Positions 9,789 to 17,841 of a stretch of 64,000 bases of DNA are shown piece after piece. Source of the stretch: an uncultured Clostridia bacterium. Its GTDB lineage: Bacteria > Bacillota > Clostridia > TANB77 > CAG-508. Made by a program: the position numbers and the translations under genes. The notes beneath the pieces were generated by a model, which was given only the letters and a program-made list of their open reading frames with translations, was not told the DNA's origin and did not search any database. The DNA lies in contig CALXCA010000003.1 in NCBI GenBank assembly GCA_944386685.1, positions 37,657 to 101,656 of the forward strand, written 5' to 3'. How positions within the stretch are numbered: position 1 is the first letter of the stretch; each line of letters opens with the position of its first letter.

Positions 9789-10823
9789 ATGATAGTAAAA
9801 AAAGCAGGAACTATTTTGCTAAATTTACAAACGAAAAAAATCGGACTAGTTTATAGAGATTCAGAAAAAGACTATACTTTTCCAAAGGGACATCTTGAAT
9901 CTGGAGAAACACTTGAAGAATGTGCAGTTAGAGAAACTGAAGAAGAAACATTACGAGCTAATCATTTATTAATAAACAAAGAAATTTGCATAAATACATA
10001 TACAACTCCATCAGGAGAAAATGTAGAAAATTATATGTATATTGCAATTGATGATGGTCCTACTTCAAAAAATATAGATATAAAAGATCAAGAAAATTTA
10101 AAGTGGATTAGTCCAGATGATGTTGAAAATATCCTTACTTATGATAATTTAAAAGAATTGTGGAACAAAATAAAAAGTCCTATAAAAGACATTTTTGAAA
10201 ATAATGGCAATATTTCTCCCGCAATTTTAACAGATTTAGGAATTTGTCCTACTTGCTATGATAAAGAAAAAGTCCAAGAAATTCGTAATCTTATAAAATC
10301 TATAAATTCAGATTTCGTAAATAATTTAAAAATCAGATTAGCAAAATATACAGACTGTACTGAATTATCTTATTTAAAAAGAGAAATCTGGGAAACTACA
10401 TATAGAGGAGTTTATCCCGATGAGAAAATTGATAATTATAACTATATAAATAATACAGAAAAATTTAAATCTTATATTGATAATCCTAACCAACAATTAT
10501 TTGTTGTTACTGATAATAATGTAATTATAGCTTATATTGAATTTGGCAAACCTTATAGACCTTTTGAAGATTATAAACAAGAAATTGGATTATTTTATAT
10601 TAGAAAAGATTATCAAGGAATTGGTCTTGGTAAAAAGTTATTTGATTTTGCTTATAATAATATAAAAACTACTAATGTTGATAAATTTTTTATTTCTTGT
10701 CATAAATATAATTTAAATGCTCAAAAGTTTTATGAAAAAATGGGTGGCAAACTTGTTAAAATAGACGAAGATTTTGCAAACAATGGACTACCTCAAATTA
10801 AGTTTGAATTTAAAATTAAATAA
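9789..10823 (+). CDS. Nudix hydrolase-GNAT acetyltransferase fusion
   Basis: A 344-residue two-domain protein. Residues 1-130 are a Nudix hydrolase with a full Nudix box (GHLESGETLEECAVRETEEE near residues 35-55), binding Mg2+ to cleave nucleoside diphosphate-linked compounds. A short CPTC segment near residue 155 links to a GNAT N-acetyltransferase at about 180-344, with the acetyl-CoA loop RKDYQGIGLGKKLFDFA near 280 and the usual late NLNAQKFYEKMGG. Substrates of either half cannot be read from sequence. It has its own promoter and terminator and stands alone, opposite in direction to the flanking genes. Confidence 0.85.
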   Translation: MIVKKAGTILLNLQTKKIGLVYRDSEKDYTFPKGHLESGETLEECAVRETEEETLRANHLLINKEICINTYTTPSGENVENYMYIAIDDGPTSKNIDIKDQENLKWISPDDVENILTYDNLKELWNKIKSPIKDIFENNGNISPAILTDLGICPTCYDKEKVQEIRNLIKSINSDFVNNLKIRLAKYTDCTELSYLKREIWETTYRGVYPDEKIDNYNYINNTEKFKSYIDNPNQQLFVVTDNNVIIAYIEFGKPYRPFEDYKQEIGLFYIRKDYQGIGLGKKLFDFAYNNIKTTNVDKFFISCHKYNLNAQKFYEKMGGKLVKIDEDFANNGLPQIKFEFKIK

Positions 10824-10837
10824 TAGAAAATTTTATT

Positions 10838-10943
10838 TTGTTCTCGCCCGATTTGAGTTTTCGACAGTAAGGAGAAAATCTCAAAGGGCTAGCGATTGTA
10901 GCATTTTATATAATAAGAAAGTTATACTTTCCTATTATATAAA
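10838..10943. repeat. dispersed palindromic repeat T, copy 1
   Basis: About 106 bases beginning TTTGTTCTC and containing two hairpins: ATTTGAGTTTTC with GAGAAAATCTCAAA, then TATATAATAAGAAAG with CTTTCCTATTATATA. Close copies lie at 45811-45918 and 58173-58279, sharing the order of hairpins and a CTAGCGATTGTA-like linker. Placed just after the Nudix-GNAT stop. Confidence 0.8.
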
Positions 10944-10949
10944 GCAAGC

Positions 10950-10990
10950 AATAAGAAACGCCTATTTTAAGACGTTTCTTATTGTTTATT
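10950..10990 (+). terminator. terminator between Nudix-GNAT and sortase genes
   Basis: AATAAGAAACG (10950-10960) pairs with CGTTTCTTATT (10973-10983), followed by GTTTATTTATTT. It can serve the plus-strand gene and perhaps the convergent sortase gene. Confidence 0.7.
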
Positions 10991-11018
10991 TATTTACTTA
11001 TTCTCTTCTTTGCAACCT

Positions 11019-11702
11019 TTAAATATCTGCTTTTGCCCAGATGATTAAACGAGCTTTACTATCATCTGTACATGTTGTTAATGAAATTTCTGTTGCACCT
11101 TGTGTATCTCTTGTCATATATTCTGCATCTGTATCAGAAGTTTCATATTTATTATAAATAGTATATGATAATCTTTTTCCTGTTAAATCTGTTATGTAAA
11201 TTTTATCTCCTATATTCAATTTTTTGTTATTTGAGAAAAAGTTACCATTTCTGTAGTTATGTCCTGCAATTGTAGTATTTCCTGGTTGGTTTAATCCTAC
11301 ACCATGTAATATTACAACAGAAGTTTCTAGAGCAGATTTACTATATTCTTCTTCTGCTAGTACAGGGCAGCTTAAACCTGTAGCTGGTATTTCTATTGTT
11401 CCTGCAACTAAATATCCATTAAATCTTTGTTCTTGTGCAGGTGCTGTTTCATTATTATCTGTTGTATCTCCTGTATTTTCTGGTTCAGTAACATCTACAT
11501 CTAAATCTCCTTCTATTACTGGTTGTTCTTCTGTTGGCTCTGTTTCGTTTGGTTTTTGGAATGTATCTACAAAGTTTTCTGCCTCTTTTTTGCTATTAAT
11601 ACTTGATATATATCTAAATCCTAGAAATCCAATAACCCCAACTATTGCAACAATTATAACTACTAAAAGAATTGTTAAAAAAGTACTATATTTACTATTC
11701 AT
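11019..11702 (-). CDS. sortase, TLTTC-type catalytic motif
   Basis: About 227 residues: a short cytoplasmic N-terminus, one membrane helix (residues 8-30), a Pro/Glu/Thr-rich linker (40-95), and a C-terminal sortase beta-barrel. The catalytic residues are visible: His in TIAGHNYRNG near 145, Cys in SLTTCTDD near 210, and Arg in ARLIIWAKA near the end. Sortases cleave LPXTG-type signals and join surface proteins to peptidoglycan or to each other; a candidate substrate with LPHTG ends at 37784. The frame extends 20 codons upstream, but GGAAGG nine bases before the Met at 11702 supports the start used here. Class is uncertain, D- or E-like by motif. Confidence 0.88.
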   Translation of the reverse strand: MNSKYSTFLTILLVVIIVAIVGVIGFLGFRYISSINSKKEAENFVDTFQKPNETEPTEEQPVIEGDLDVDVTEPENTGDTTDNNETAPAQEQRFNGYLVAGTIEIPATGLSCPVLAEEEYSKSALETSVVILHGVGLNQPGNTTIAGHNYRNGNFFSNNKKLNIGDKIYITDLTGKRLSYTIYNKYETSDTDAEYMTRDTQGATEISLTTCTDDSKARLIIWAKADI

Positions 11703-11867
11703 ATTACCATCCCTTCCTTTAATAAATTCAATATTCACATTTATATATCTATTATAGCACACTTTTCAAGAAAAATCTACCTTTTTCTGTAAATTTATAC
11801 GATTTTCCTTTAAAACTAGCATTTGGTCTTGAATTTAAAACTAGAATTTCCATTTGTAATTATCCAT

Positions 11868-12215
11868 TTATACGATTTTATCACCCATTTTTGTTCCTGC
11901 TAGAACATGGAAATGTAAATGTCCTACTTCTTGACCTGCATCTTTACCACAATTTACTATAACTCTATAACCTTTTTCTTTAAATCCTTGTTTTTCTGCA
12001 ATTTCATTTATTACTTTATATATTTTAGAAATAATTTTTTCTTCTCCATCTTGCATTTCTGCTAAAGATTTTATATGTTTTTTTGGAATTACTAAAATGT
12101 GAATTGGTGTTGCTGGGTTTATGTCATTAAAAGCTAATATTTCTTCATCTTCATAAACTTTGCTTGATGGTATTTCTCCTTTTATAATTTTGCAAAATGT
12201 ACAATTTTCATCCAT
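11868..12215 (-). CDS. HIT-family nucleotide hydrolase (Hint type)
   Basis: 115 residues, the normal Hint size. It opens with CTFCKII (Cys pair typical of the zinc-binding N-terminus), continues PATPIHILVIPKKHI, and ends with the histidine triad GHLHFHVLAG. Hint proteins hydrolyse adenosine phosphoramidates and acyl-adenylates, including by-products of tRNA synthetases; here it lies just downstream of an alanyl-tRNA synthetase gene. AAGGAGG precedes the start. No terminator is obvious after it. Confidence 0.92.
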   Translation of the reverse strand: MDENCTFCKIIKGEIPSSKVYEDEEILAFNDINPATPIHILVIPKKHIKSLAEMQDGEEKIISKIYKVINEIAEKQGFKEKGYRVIVNCGKDAGQEVGHLHFHVLAGTKMGDKIV

Positions 12216-12388
12216 AAATATTATCCTCCTTAATTTCTTCTGTGTTTTTCAAATTTTTATAAATAAGCCTAAAAGTCTATTATAATATACTCTATATCTA
12301 ACCCTTTTATTTGTTAAATATCTTATAAATAAATTTTTTAATGTTTTATTAAATATTTTTATTATATAAATACTTTTATTTGTAAAAA

Positions 12389-14146
12389 TTATTCTTCTAA
12401 AATTGCTTTTATTCTTCTTACACCAGAAGAACTTGATTCTTCTTTCTTAATTTTAAAATGTCCTAATTCTGATGTATTATGAACATGAGGTCCTCCACAT
12501 AATTCTAAAGAAAAATCTCCTATTTTATATACAGATACTATGTCTCCATATTTTTCAATGAACATTGCTTCTGCTCCCATTTTTATTGCTTCATCTTTTT
12601 TCATTTCCATATGTTCTACTGGAATTGCATCTTTTATCCATTTGTTGACTAAGTCTTCTGTTTTTTGTTTTTCTTCATCTGTCATTTTTGATGGATGAGA
12701 AAAGTCAAATCTCATTCTCTCTGCAGTAATATTACTTCCTTTTTGATGTACATGTTGACCTAATACTTGTTTTAATGCTGCATTTAAAAGATGTGTTGCT
12801 GTATGATATTTTGTTTCCATTTCTCCTGTTGAAGCTAGTCCGCCTTTAAATTTTTGTTCTGAACCAGCTCTTGATTTTTCTTGATGTTCTTTAAATAATT
12901 TGTTAAATTCTTCTTTATCTATTTTCATTCCATTTTCTTGTGCTAATTCTTCTGTTACTTCTGGTGGAAAACCATAAGTATCATATAATCTGAATACAAT
13001 TTTTCCATCTACTACTTCTTTTCCTTGTTTTCTTATTTCAGCAATTTCTTTTTCAAATTCTTTTTCACCTTTTGTTAATGTTTTTACAAATTTGTCTTTT
13101 TCTTCTAAAATTACATTTTTTATAATTTCTTTTTTATTTTCAAGTTCTGGGTACATTTCTTTAAGGTTTTCCACATTTAATTCTATTAGTGTTGATAATT
13201 CATCTAATGATATTTCTAATTTGTTCATATGTCTTATCATTCTACGAATTAGTCTTCTTAAAATATATCCTCTATCTATGTTGCTTGGTCTTCCTCCATC
13301 AGCAATTATCATCATACTTGAACGTAAATGTTCTGCTATTATTCTTCTACTTGAGATGTTATCCACTTTTTGTAATTCTACTAATTTGTCCATAATATGT
13401 GAGAATAATTCTGTCTCAAATGGTGTTTCTTTACCTTCTAGTATCATTGTCATTCTTTCTATTCCTAAACCTGTATCAACATTTTTTTGTTTTAATTTTG
13501 TATATTTTCCATTCTCATCTTTATAAAATTCCATAAATACATTGTTCCAAATTTCAACATATTTTCCACATCCACATGATGGATTACAATTTGGTGAACA
13601 TTTTGGTTTTCCTGTGTCATAAAACATTTCTGTATCTGGTCCACATGGTCCTGTTTCTCCTGCAATCCACCAGTTGTCATCTTTTCCAAAATAATATATT
13701 CTTTCTTCTGGAATTCCTGCTTTTTTCCAACATTCTGCAGTTACTTCATCTCTTGCACAGTCTTCGTCTCCTGCAAAACATGTTACAGATATTTTTTCTG
13801 CTGGAATTTGTAATTCTTGTGTTAAAAAATCGTAACTCATTTGTATAGATTCTTCTTTAAAATAGTCTCCTAATGACCAGTTTCCTAGCATTTCAAAATA
13901 TGTCAAATGCCTGTTATCTCCAACCTCTTCAATATCATTTGTTCTTACACATTTTTGATAATCTGTAAGTCTTTTTCCTTGTGGGTGTGGCTCTCCTAAT
14001 AAATATGGTACTAGTGGTTGCATTCCTGCAGTTGTAAATAGTACAGATGAGTCATTTTCTGGTATTAATGGTGCTGATGGAATAACTGCATGTCCATGAT
14101 TTTTAAAAAAGTTTAAATATTTTTTTCTAATTTCTATTGCTTTCAT
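12389..14146 (-). CDS. alaS: alanyl-tRNA synthetase, short form lacking C-Ala domain
   Basis: 585 residues. Residues 1-240 form the class II catalytic domain (FTTAGMQPLVPYLLG, CVRTNDIEEVGDNRHLTYFEMLGNWS, GPCGPDTE). A Cys-rich insert (CSPNCNPSCGCG) follows near 185. The tRNA-recognition helices come next, then an editing domain with HTATHLL and CGGPHVHNTSELG zinc ligands. The protein stops soon after SSSGVRRIKAI, at the end of the editing domain; usual bacterial AlaRS runs to about 870 residues with a coiled coil and C-Ala domain. The stop is followed directly by non-coding DNA, with no second ORF that looks like the missing part, so this seems a natural compact form. It charges tRNA-Ala and hydrolyses Ser/Gly-tRNA-Ala. 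No T-box is seen upstream. Confidence 0.93.
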   Translation of the reverse strand: MKAIEIRKKYLNFFKNHGHAVIPSAPLIPENDSSVLFTTAGMQPLVPYLLGEPHPQGKRLTDYQKCVRTNDIEEVGDNRHLTYFEMLGNWSLGDYFKEESIQMSYDFLTQELQIPAEKISVTCFAGDEDCARDEVTAECWKKAGIPEERIYYFGKDDNWWIAGETGPCGPDTEMFYDTGKPKCSPNCNPSCGCGKYVEIWNNVFMEFYKDENGKYTKLKQKNVDTGLGIERMTMILEGKETPFETELFSHIMDKLVELQKVDNISSRRIIAEHLRSSMMIIADGGRPSNIDRGYILRRLIRRMIRHMNKLEISLDELSTLIELNVENLKEMYPELENKKEIIKNVILEEKDKFVKTLTKGEKEFEKEIAEIRKQGKEVVDGKIVFRLYDTYGFPPEVTEELAQENGMKIDKEEFNKLFKEHQEKSRAGSEQKFKGGLASTGEMETKYHTATHLLNAALKQVLGQHVHQKGSNITAERMRFDFSHPSKMTDEEKQKTEDLVNKWIKDAIPVEHMEMKKDEAIKMGAEAMFIEKYGDIVSVYKIGDFSLELCGGPHVHNTSELGHFKIKKEESSSSGVRRIKAILEE

Positions 14147-14302
14147 TTTTCATTTCTCCTTGTACTTAATAAATTATTTCTCATAAATAATAATTTTTGA
14201 TTTTCTCTATATTTTCTTAGATTATTATATTTTAAAAATAAAAAAAAATCAATGTATATATTTTTTCGCTAACATTTAGTAAGAAATTATGCAATAAATT
14301 TC

Positions 14303-15007
14303 TTATTTAACTGTAACTACATTTTTTAAAATACACCAAGTTCCATTACTTTCTGGTATGCTTTTAAAAGTCATTTCTTGTTTGGTAATTGGATGCTCAA
14401 TTGTAAGTTCATATGCCCATAATGCAATTTGTTTTCCTTGTCCTCTTGTTCCATATTTTTGGTCTCCAAAAATACTATGTCCTGCATGTGACAATTGAAC
14501 TCTTATTTGATGATGTCTTCCTGTATGTAAATTTATTTTTAATAAAGATAAGTTTTTTACTTCATTATAAGCTAAAACTTCATAATCTAGTTTTGCTAAT
14601 TTTGCATTTTTCTTTTCTTTTGAAACTACTTTGCTAATATTATTTCTTTCATCTTTATATAAATAATCTTCCAAAGTTCCTTTGTTATTATCAAATTTTC
14701 CATCAACAACTGCTAAATATTTCTTTTTAAAAATTTTTTCTCTTACTTGGTCACTAAGCCTTGTAGCAGATTTTGATGTTTTGGCAAATATCATAACACC
14801 TCCAACAGGTCTATCTAATCTATGTACTAGTCCTAAGTATACATTACCTGGTTTGTTGTATTTTTCTTTAATGTATTGTTTAACTATTGTTAACATATCA
14901 ATATCTTCTGTTTTATCTGCTTGTGATGGAATATTAGGTTGCTTTTCTACTACAATTATTTGATTATCTTCAAATATTACTTTTAAATTTTGCATGTTTA
15001 ATTTCAT
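14303..15007 (-). CDS. RluA-family 23S rRNA/tRNA pseudouridine synthase
   Basis: 234 residues with the RluA signature GLVHRLDRPVGG (catalytic Asp) near residue 65, followed by KKYLAVVDG and the late GRHHQIRVQLSHAGHSIFGDQKYG. The protein lacks an S4 RNA-binding domain, so it is a short RluA-like enzyme rather than RluD. It converts uridines to pseudouridine in rRNA or tRNA; the target base cannot be told. AGGAGG lies only two bases before the first ATG and 14 before the next Met, so the start could be four codons later. It sits tandem with the methyltransferase gene. Confidence 0.9.
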   Translation of the reverse strand: MKLNMQNLKVIFEDNQIIVVEKQPNIPSQADKTEDIDMLTIVKQYIKEKYNKPGNVYLGLVHRLDRPVGGVMIFAKTSKSATRLSDQVREKIFKKKYLAVVDGKFDNNKGTLEDYLYKDERNNISKVVSKEKKNAKLAKLDYEVLAYNEVKNLSLLKINLHTGRHHQIRVQLSHAGHSIFGDQKYGTRGQGKQIALWAYELTIEHPITKQEMTFKSIPESNGTWCILKNVVTVK

Positions 15008-15055
15008 TCCCTCCTAATGCATAAGTCTAGTTAAAAATAGTTGCAATTTTAAATA

Positions 15056-15919
15056 TTAACTTTCCCATCTACCATATATTCCACAAGGTAATACTAATTT
15101 AGAATTTTCCATAGGTAATCCAATTTCTCCTGAACTTGTTTTTCCTTTAAATTTTTTACTTATTGTTAAGTTTAAAATATTTTCTAGTACTTTACTAGAA
15201 ATTCCTGTTGTATATGAATTGATTAGGAAAAATAGTGGATGGTCAGAAAGTACTTTTGTACATAAATCTACCAAATCATATATATTGTTTTCAAATTGCC
15301 AAACTTCTCCATTTGCACCTCTTCCATATGATGGAGGATCCATTATAATTGCATCATATTTATTTTCTCTTCTTATTTCTCTATTAACAAATTTTACAAC
15401 ATCATCAATAATATATCTAACTGGTTTATCCGCTAAACCTGATGAAGTTATATTTTCTTTTGCCCAAGTTACCATACCTTTTGAACTGTCAACATGACAC
15501 ACAGAGGCTCCAGCTGAAGCACATGCAACTGTTGCTCCTCCTGTATATGCAAATAAATTTAATACTTTTATTTCTCTATTTGAATTTTTTATTTTAGAAA
15601 TCATCCAGTCCCAGTTGACAGCTTGTTCTGGAAATAATCCTGTATGTTTAAAGTTCATTGGTTTTATATTAAAAGTTAAATCTTTATATTTTATTTGCCA
15701 TTGTTCTGGCAATTTTTTATGATATTCCCAAGAGCCTCCCCCTGTTTTACTTCTATGATATGTTGCATTTGCTTCTTTCCATTTACTTGGGAAAGTTTTT
15801 TCTTTCCAAATTATTTGTGGATCTGGTCTTGATAAAATTATATTTCCCCATTTTTCTAATTTCTGCCCATCTGCCATGTCTAGTATTTTATAATCTTTCC
15901 ATTCATTTGCTATGTTCAT
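15056..15919 (-). CDS. class I SAM-dependent methyltransferase, rRNA-type
   Basis: About 287 residues. Motif I is LNLFAYTGGATVACASAGA near residue 120, then HVDSSKGMVTWAKEN (SAM ribose-binding acid), and DPPSYGRG, the catalytic motif shared with RlmI-like and related RNA methyltransferases. No PUA domain is visible, so the exact substrate is unknown. The first ATG of the frame is one base after AGGAAGG; the Met at 15919 has normal spacing and is preferred. Together with the adjacent pseudouridine synthase this suggests an RNA-modification pair. Confidence 0.85.
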   Translation of the reverse strand: MNIANEWKDYKILDMADGQKLEKWGNIILSRPDPQIIWKEKTFPSKWKEANATYHRSKTGGGSWEYHKKLPEQWQIKYKDLTFNIKPMNFKHTGLFPEQAVNWDWMISKIKNSNREIKVLNLFAYTGGATVACASAGASVCHVDSSKGMVTWAKENITSSGLADKPVRYIIDDVVKFVNREIRRENKYDAIIMDPPSYGRGANGEVWQFENNIYDLVDLCTKVLSDHPLFFLINSYTTGISSKVLENILNLTISKKFKGKTSSGEIGLPMENSKLVLPCGIYGRWES

Positions 15920-16094
15920 TATTAATCTCATTCCTTCCTATGGCATAAATTGAATTGGAAAAGAATATCTTTCAGACTTTTTCATTCCAATTCTTATATT
16001 TGTAATTTATTTAATAATTTTTATAATTAATTTTTTATTTACCAAGAATAATATTCACTATTATATAGCAATGCTATTAACCATAAGAATTATA

Positions 16095-16958
16095 CTATAT
16101 TTTTCCTGTTTTTTCAAGTTCTTTAAGCTGTTTCTTTGTCTGTTTATATCCTTTCTCATATAAAAGATTTATTTTACTATTATCTAATAAAGAAATTTTG
16201 TTTAAATTTATTAAGATTAAGTTATCAATTCCTTGTCTTTCATATGAAGATAGTTCTCTTCCTTGTAATTCCATTGACCTTGTTGCTACATCTATTAAAT
16301 TTTGACAACATTGTTTTTCATTGTGAATTGTATCAAATGCTATTCCATATATTTCATCTGCTCCTATATTTCTTAATGATTTCCAGGGTAAATTTTCACG
16401 GATTCCCCCATCTACTAATTGTATTTCGTTAAATTTGCATGGAGAAAATACAACAGGAAAACTGCAACTTGCTCTTACTGCCGTACTTATTGGAATATCT
16501 GTTATAATTTTTGTATTGTCTAGCAAATTTCCTCTTGTCTGTAATGATGATGCCATATACACTGTTCCTTTTTGTACATCTACCATTGGAATTAATAAAG
16601 GCATTTTTATTTGATTTATATTAGTTATCTTACTTTCCTTGCAGATGTTTTCTATAATTCTTTCAATTACTTTGCCTGTGTTTAAACCATCTATAATAAT
16701 TTCTCTTTTTAATATTAATCCTAAAATTAATTTTAATATCTGTTTCCATTCTGCATATTTTATTTTTTTACAGTATCTTTGAAACATATTCCACATTTCA
16801 TCACTTGTGTATCCTAATGCATACATTGTTGCTACTATACTTCCAGATGATGCTCCTGATACACAATCAAATTTTATATTTTCTTCTTCAAATGCTTTTA
16901 ATGCTCCTATATGAGCTGCTGCTTTTACTCCTCCTCCTGCCAAACATAATCCTTTCAT
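16095..16958 (-). CDS. patatin-like phospholipase
   Basis: About 287 residues with the complete patatin catalytic set: oxyanion loop CLAGGGVKAAAH at the N-terminus, nucleophile elbow GASSGS near residue 35, and the DGG catalytic Asp motif (VDGGIRENLP) near 185. It is an acyl hydrolase acting on membrane lipids, cytosolic by sequence (no signal peptide). GGAGG occurs inside the first codons of the longer frame, making the Met at 16958 the likely start. No operon partner is clear. Confidence 0.9.
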   Translation of the reverse strand: MKGLCLAGGGVKAAAHIGALKAFEEENIKFDCVSGASSGSIVATMYALGYTSDEMWNMFQRYCKKIKYAEWKQILKLILGLILKREIIIDGLNTGKVIERIIENICKESKITNINQIKMPLLIPMVDVQKGTVYMASSLQTRGNLLDNTKIITDIPISTAVRASCSFPVVFSPCKFNEIQLVDGGIRENLPWKSLRNIGADEIYGIAFDTIHNEKQCCQNLIDVATRSMELQGRELSSYERQGIDNLILINLNKISLLDNSKINLLYEKGYKQTKKQLKELEKTGKI

Positions 16959-17041
16959 AATTTTATTTTCCTCCATATCCTATTATATGTTTTAAATTAT
17001 AAAAGTGATTATTCTTTATTATGTTTTTATTCTTAAGTAAG

Positions 17042-17077
17042 GAGCCTCTAGCTAAGCTAGAGGCTCTTGTTTTTTTA
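17042..17077 (+). terminator. strong hairpin with U-tract, plus orientation
   Basis: GAGCCTCTAGC pairs with GCTAGAGGCTC, followed by TTGTTTTTTT. The U-tract is on the plus strand although no plus-strand gene precedes it; on the minus strand it could still act as the 3' hairpin of the small gene ending at 17105. This leaves room for an unseen plus-strand RNA starting within 16960-17040. Confidence 0.6.
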
Positions 17078-17104
17078 CTTGATTTAGATTAGAATTGTTA
17101 AGCG

Positions 17105-17299
17105 TTACATATAACTATGGTATTCTCCATCTTCGTCAATGAAGCCACTCTGAAGCCAAGGCATGCTTTTGCTGGAAACCTCGCCATATTCAGAAACGTT
17201 ATAACCCCTTTTTTCATAGTATCTCTTTGTACTTTCATATTGTCTCCGCCTAATGATCCTATAATCAAGATCATTATCATCATCAAAATCATGATACAT
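17105..17299 (-). CDS. small acidic/basic hypothetical protein
   Basis: 64 residues beginning MYHDFDDDNDLDYRIIRRRQ and ending EDGEYHSYM, with an acidic head and a basic Tyr/Arg middle. AAAGGAG is eight bases before this Met; longer in-frame starts lie beyond the mapped promoter or lack an RBS. Base composition is less AT-rich than its neighbours. No family recognised. It has its own promoter (17373-17401) and a leader hairpin. Confidence 0.6.
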   Translation of the reverse strand: MYHDFDDDNDLDYRIIRRRQYESTKRYYEKRGYNVSEYGEVSSKSMPWLQSGFIDEDGEYHSYM

Positions 17300-17372
17300 A
17301 AACATTTCTCCTTTTAAGTATTTACTTGTGTAAGGTAATCTGTACATAATGCCTTTTGCATTATGCATTTTT

Positions 17373-17401
17373 TTTATATCACAATTACTGTTACATGTCA
17401 A
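17373..17401 (-). promoter_or_regulatory. sigma-A promoter with leader hairpin for the 64-residue gene
   Basis: TTGACA (17396-17401), 17 bases, TATAAA (17373-17378) on the minus strand. The leader right after it contains TGCATAATGC paired with GCATTATG across a short loop (about 17344-17370). Confidence 0.75.
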
Positions 17402-17494
17402 CTAGAAAACTGTATCTATGCAGAAAAAGTAGTAAATTTGATTTTACCTTTTTTATCTTATATTCTAATTAGTAATATATGGTAATTATTTTTT

Positions 17495-17608
17495 CTACCT
17501 TATACTTAATTTTATTAATTCAAAAATCATAAAAAAATTAACTCCTGATAAAATAAAAAAACTTGCAATTGCAAAAGAAAGCATTTTATGCTTTTTTATA
17601 AATTTCAT
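17495..17608 (-). CDS. small membrane protein (37 residues), unannotated
   Basis: ATG at 17608 with GGGAGG seven bases upstream; it reads MKFIKKHKMLSFAIASFFIL and then about 17 more residues to a TAG. The basic N-terminus followed by a hydrophobic helix and a short second hydrophobic stretch (GVNFFMIFELI) predicts membrane insertion. It could be a small regulatory membrane peptide, a type I toxin-like peptide, or a leader. The surrounding 17300-17840 holds no other gene. Confidence 0.6.
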   Translation of the reverse strand: MKFIKKHKMLSFAIASFFILSGVNFFMIFELIKLSIR

Positions 17609-17841
17609 ATACAAACCTCCCTTTAGTGTAACTTGTCTACACTATTAAATTTCTTGTCCTTAATATGTATATGTTTAAATTTAAAAACTATTCATAAATT
17701 ACTTTCTTTTTTCATCGCAATATATTACATTTTTTGATTATTCATAAATTTAAAATTGATTTAGTTTTTTATTCTATATATTATCATAAATCAATTTTTC
17801 TAAAATGTTTTCTCTTTGTAAAATTAACTAATTTTATATTT

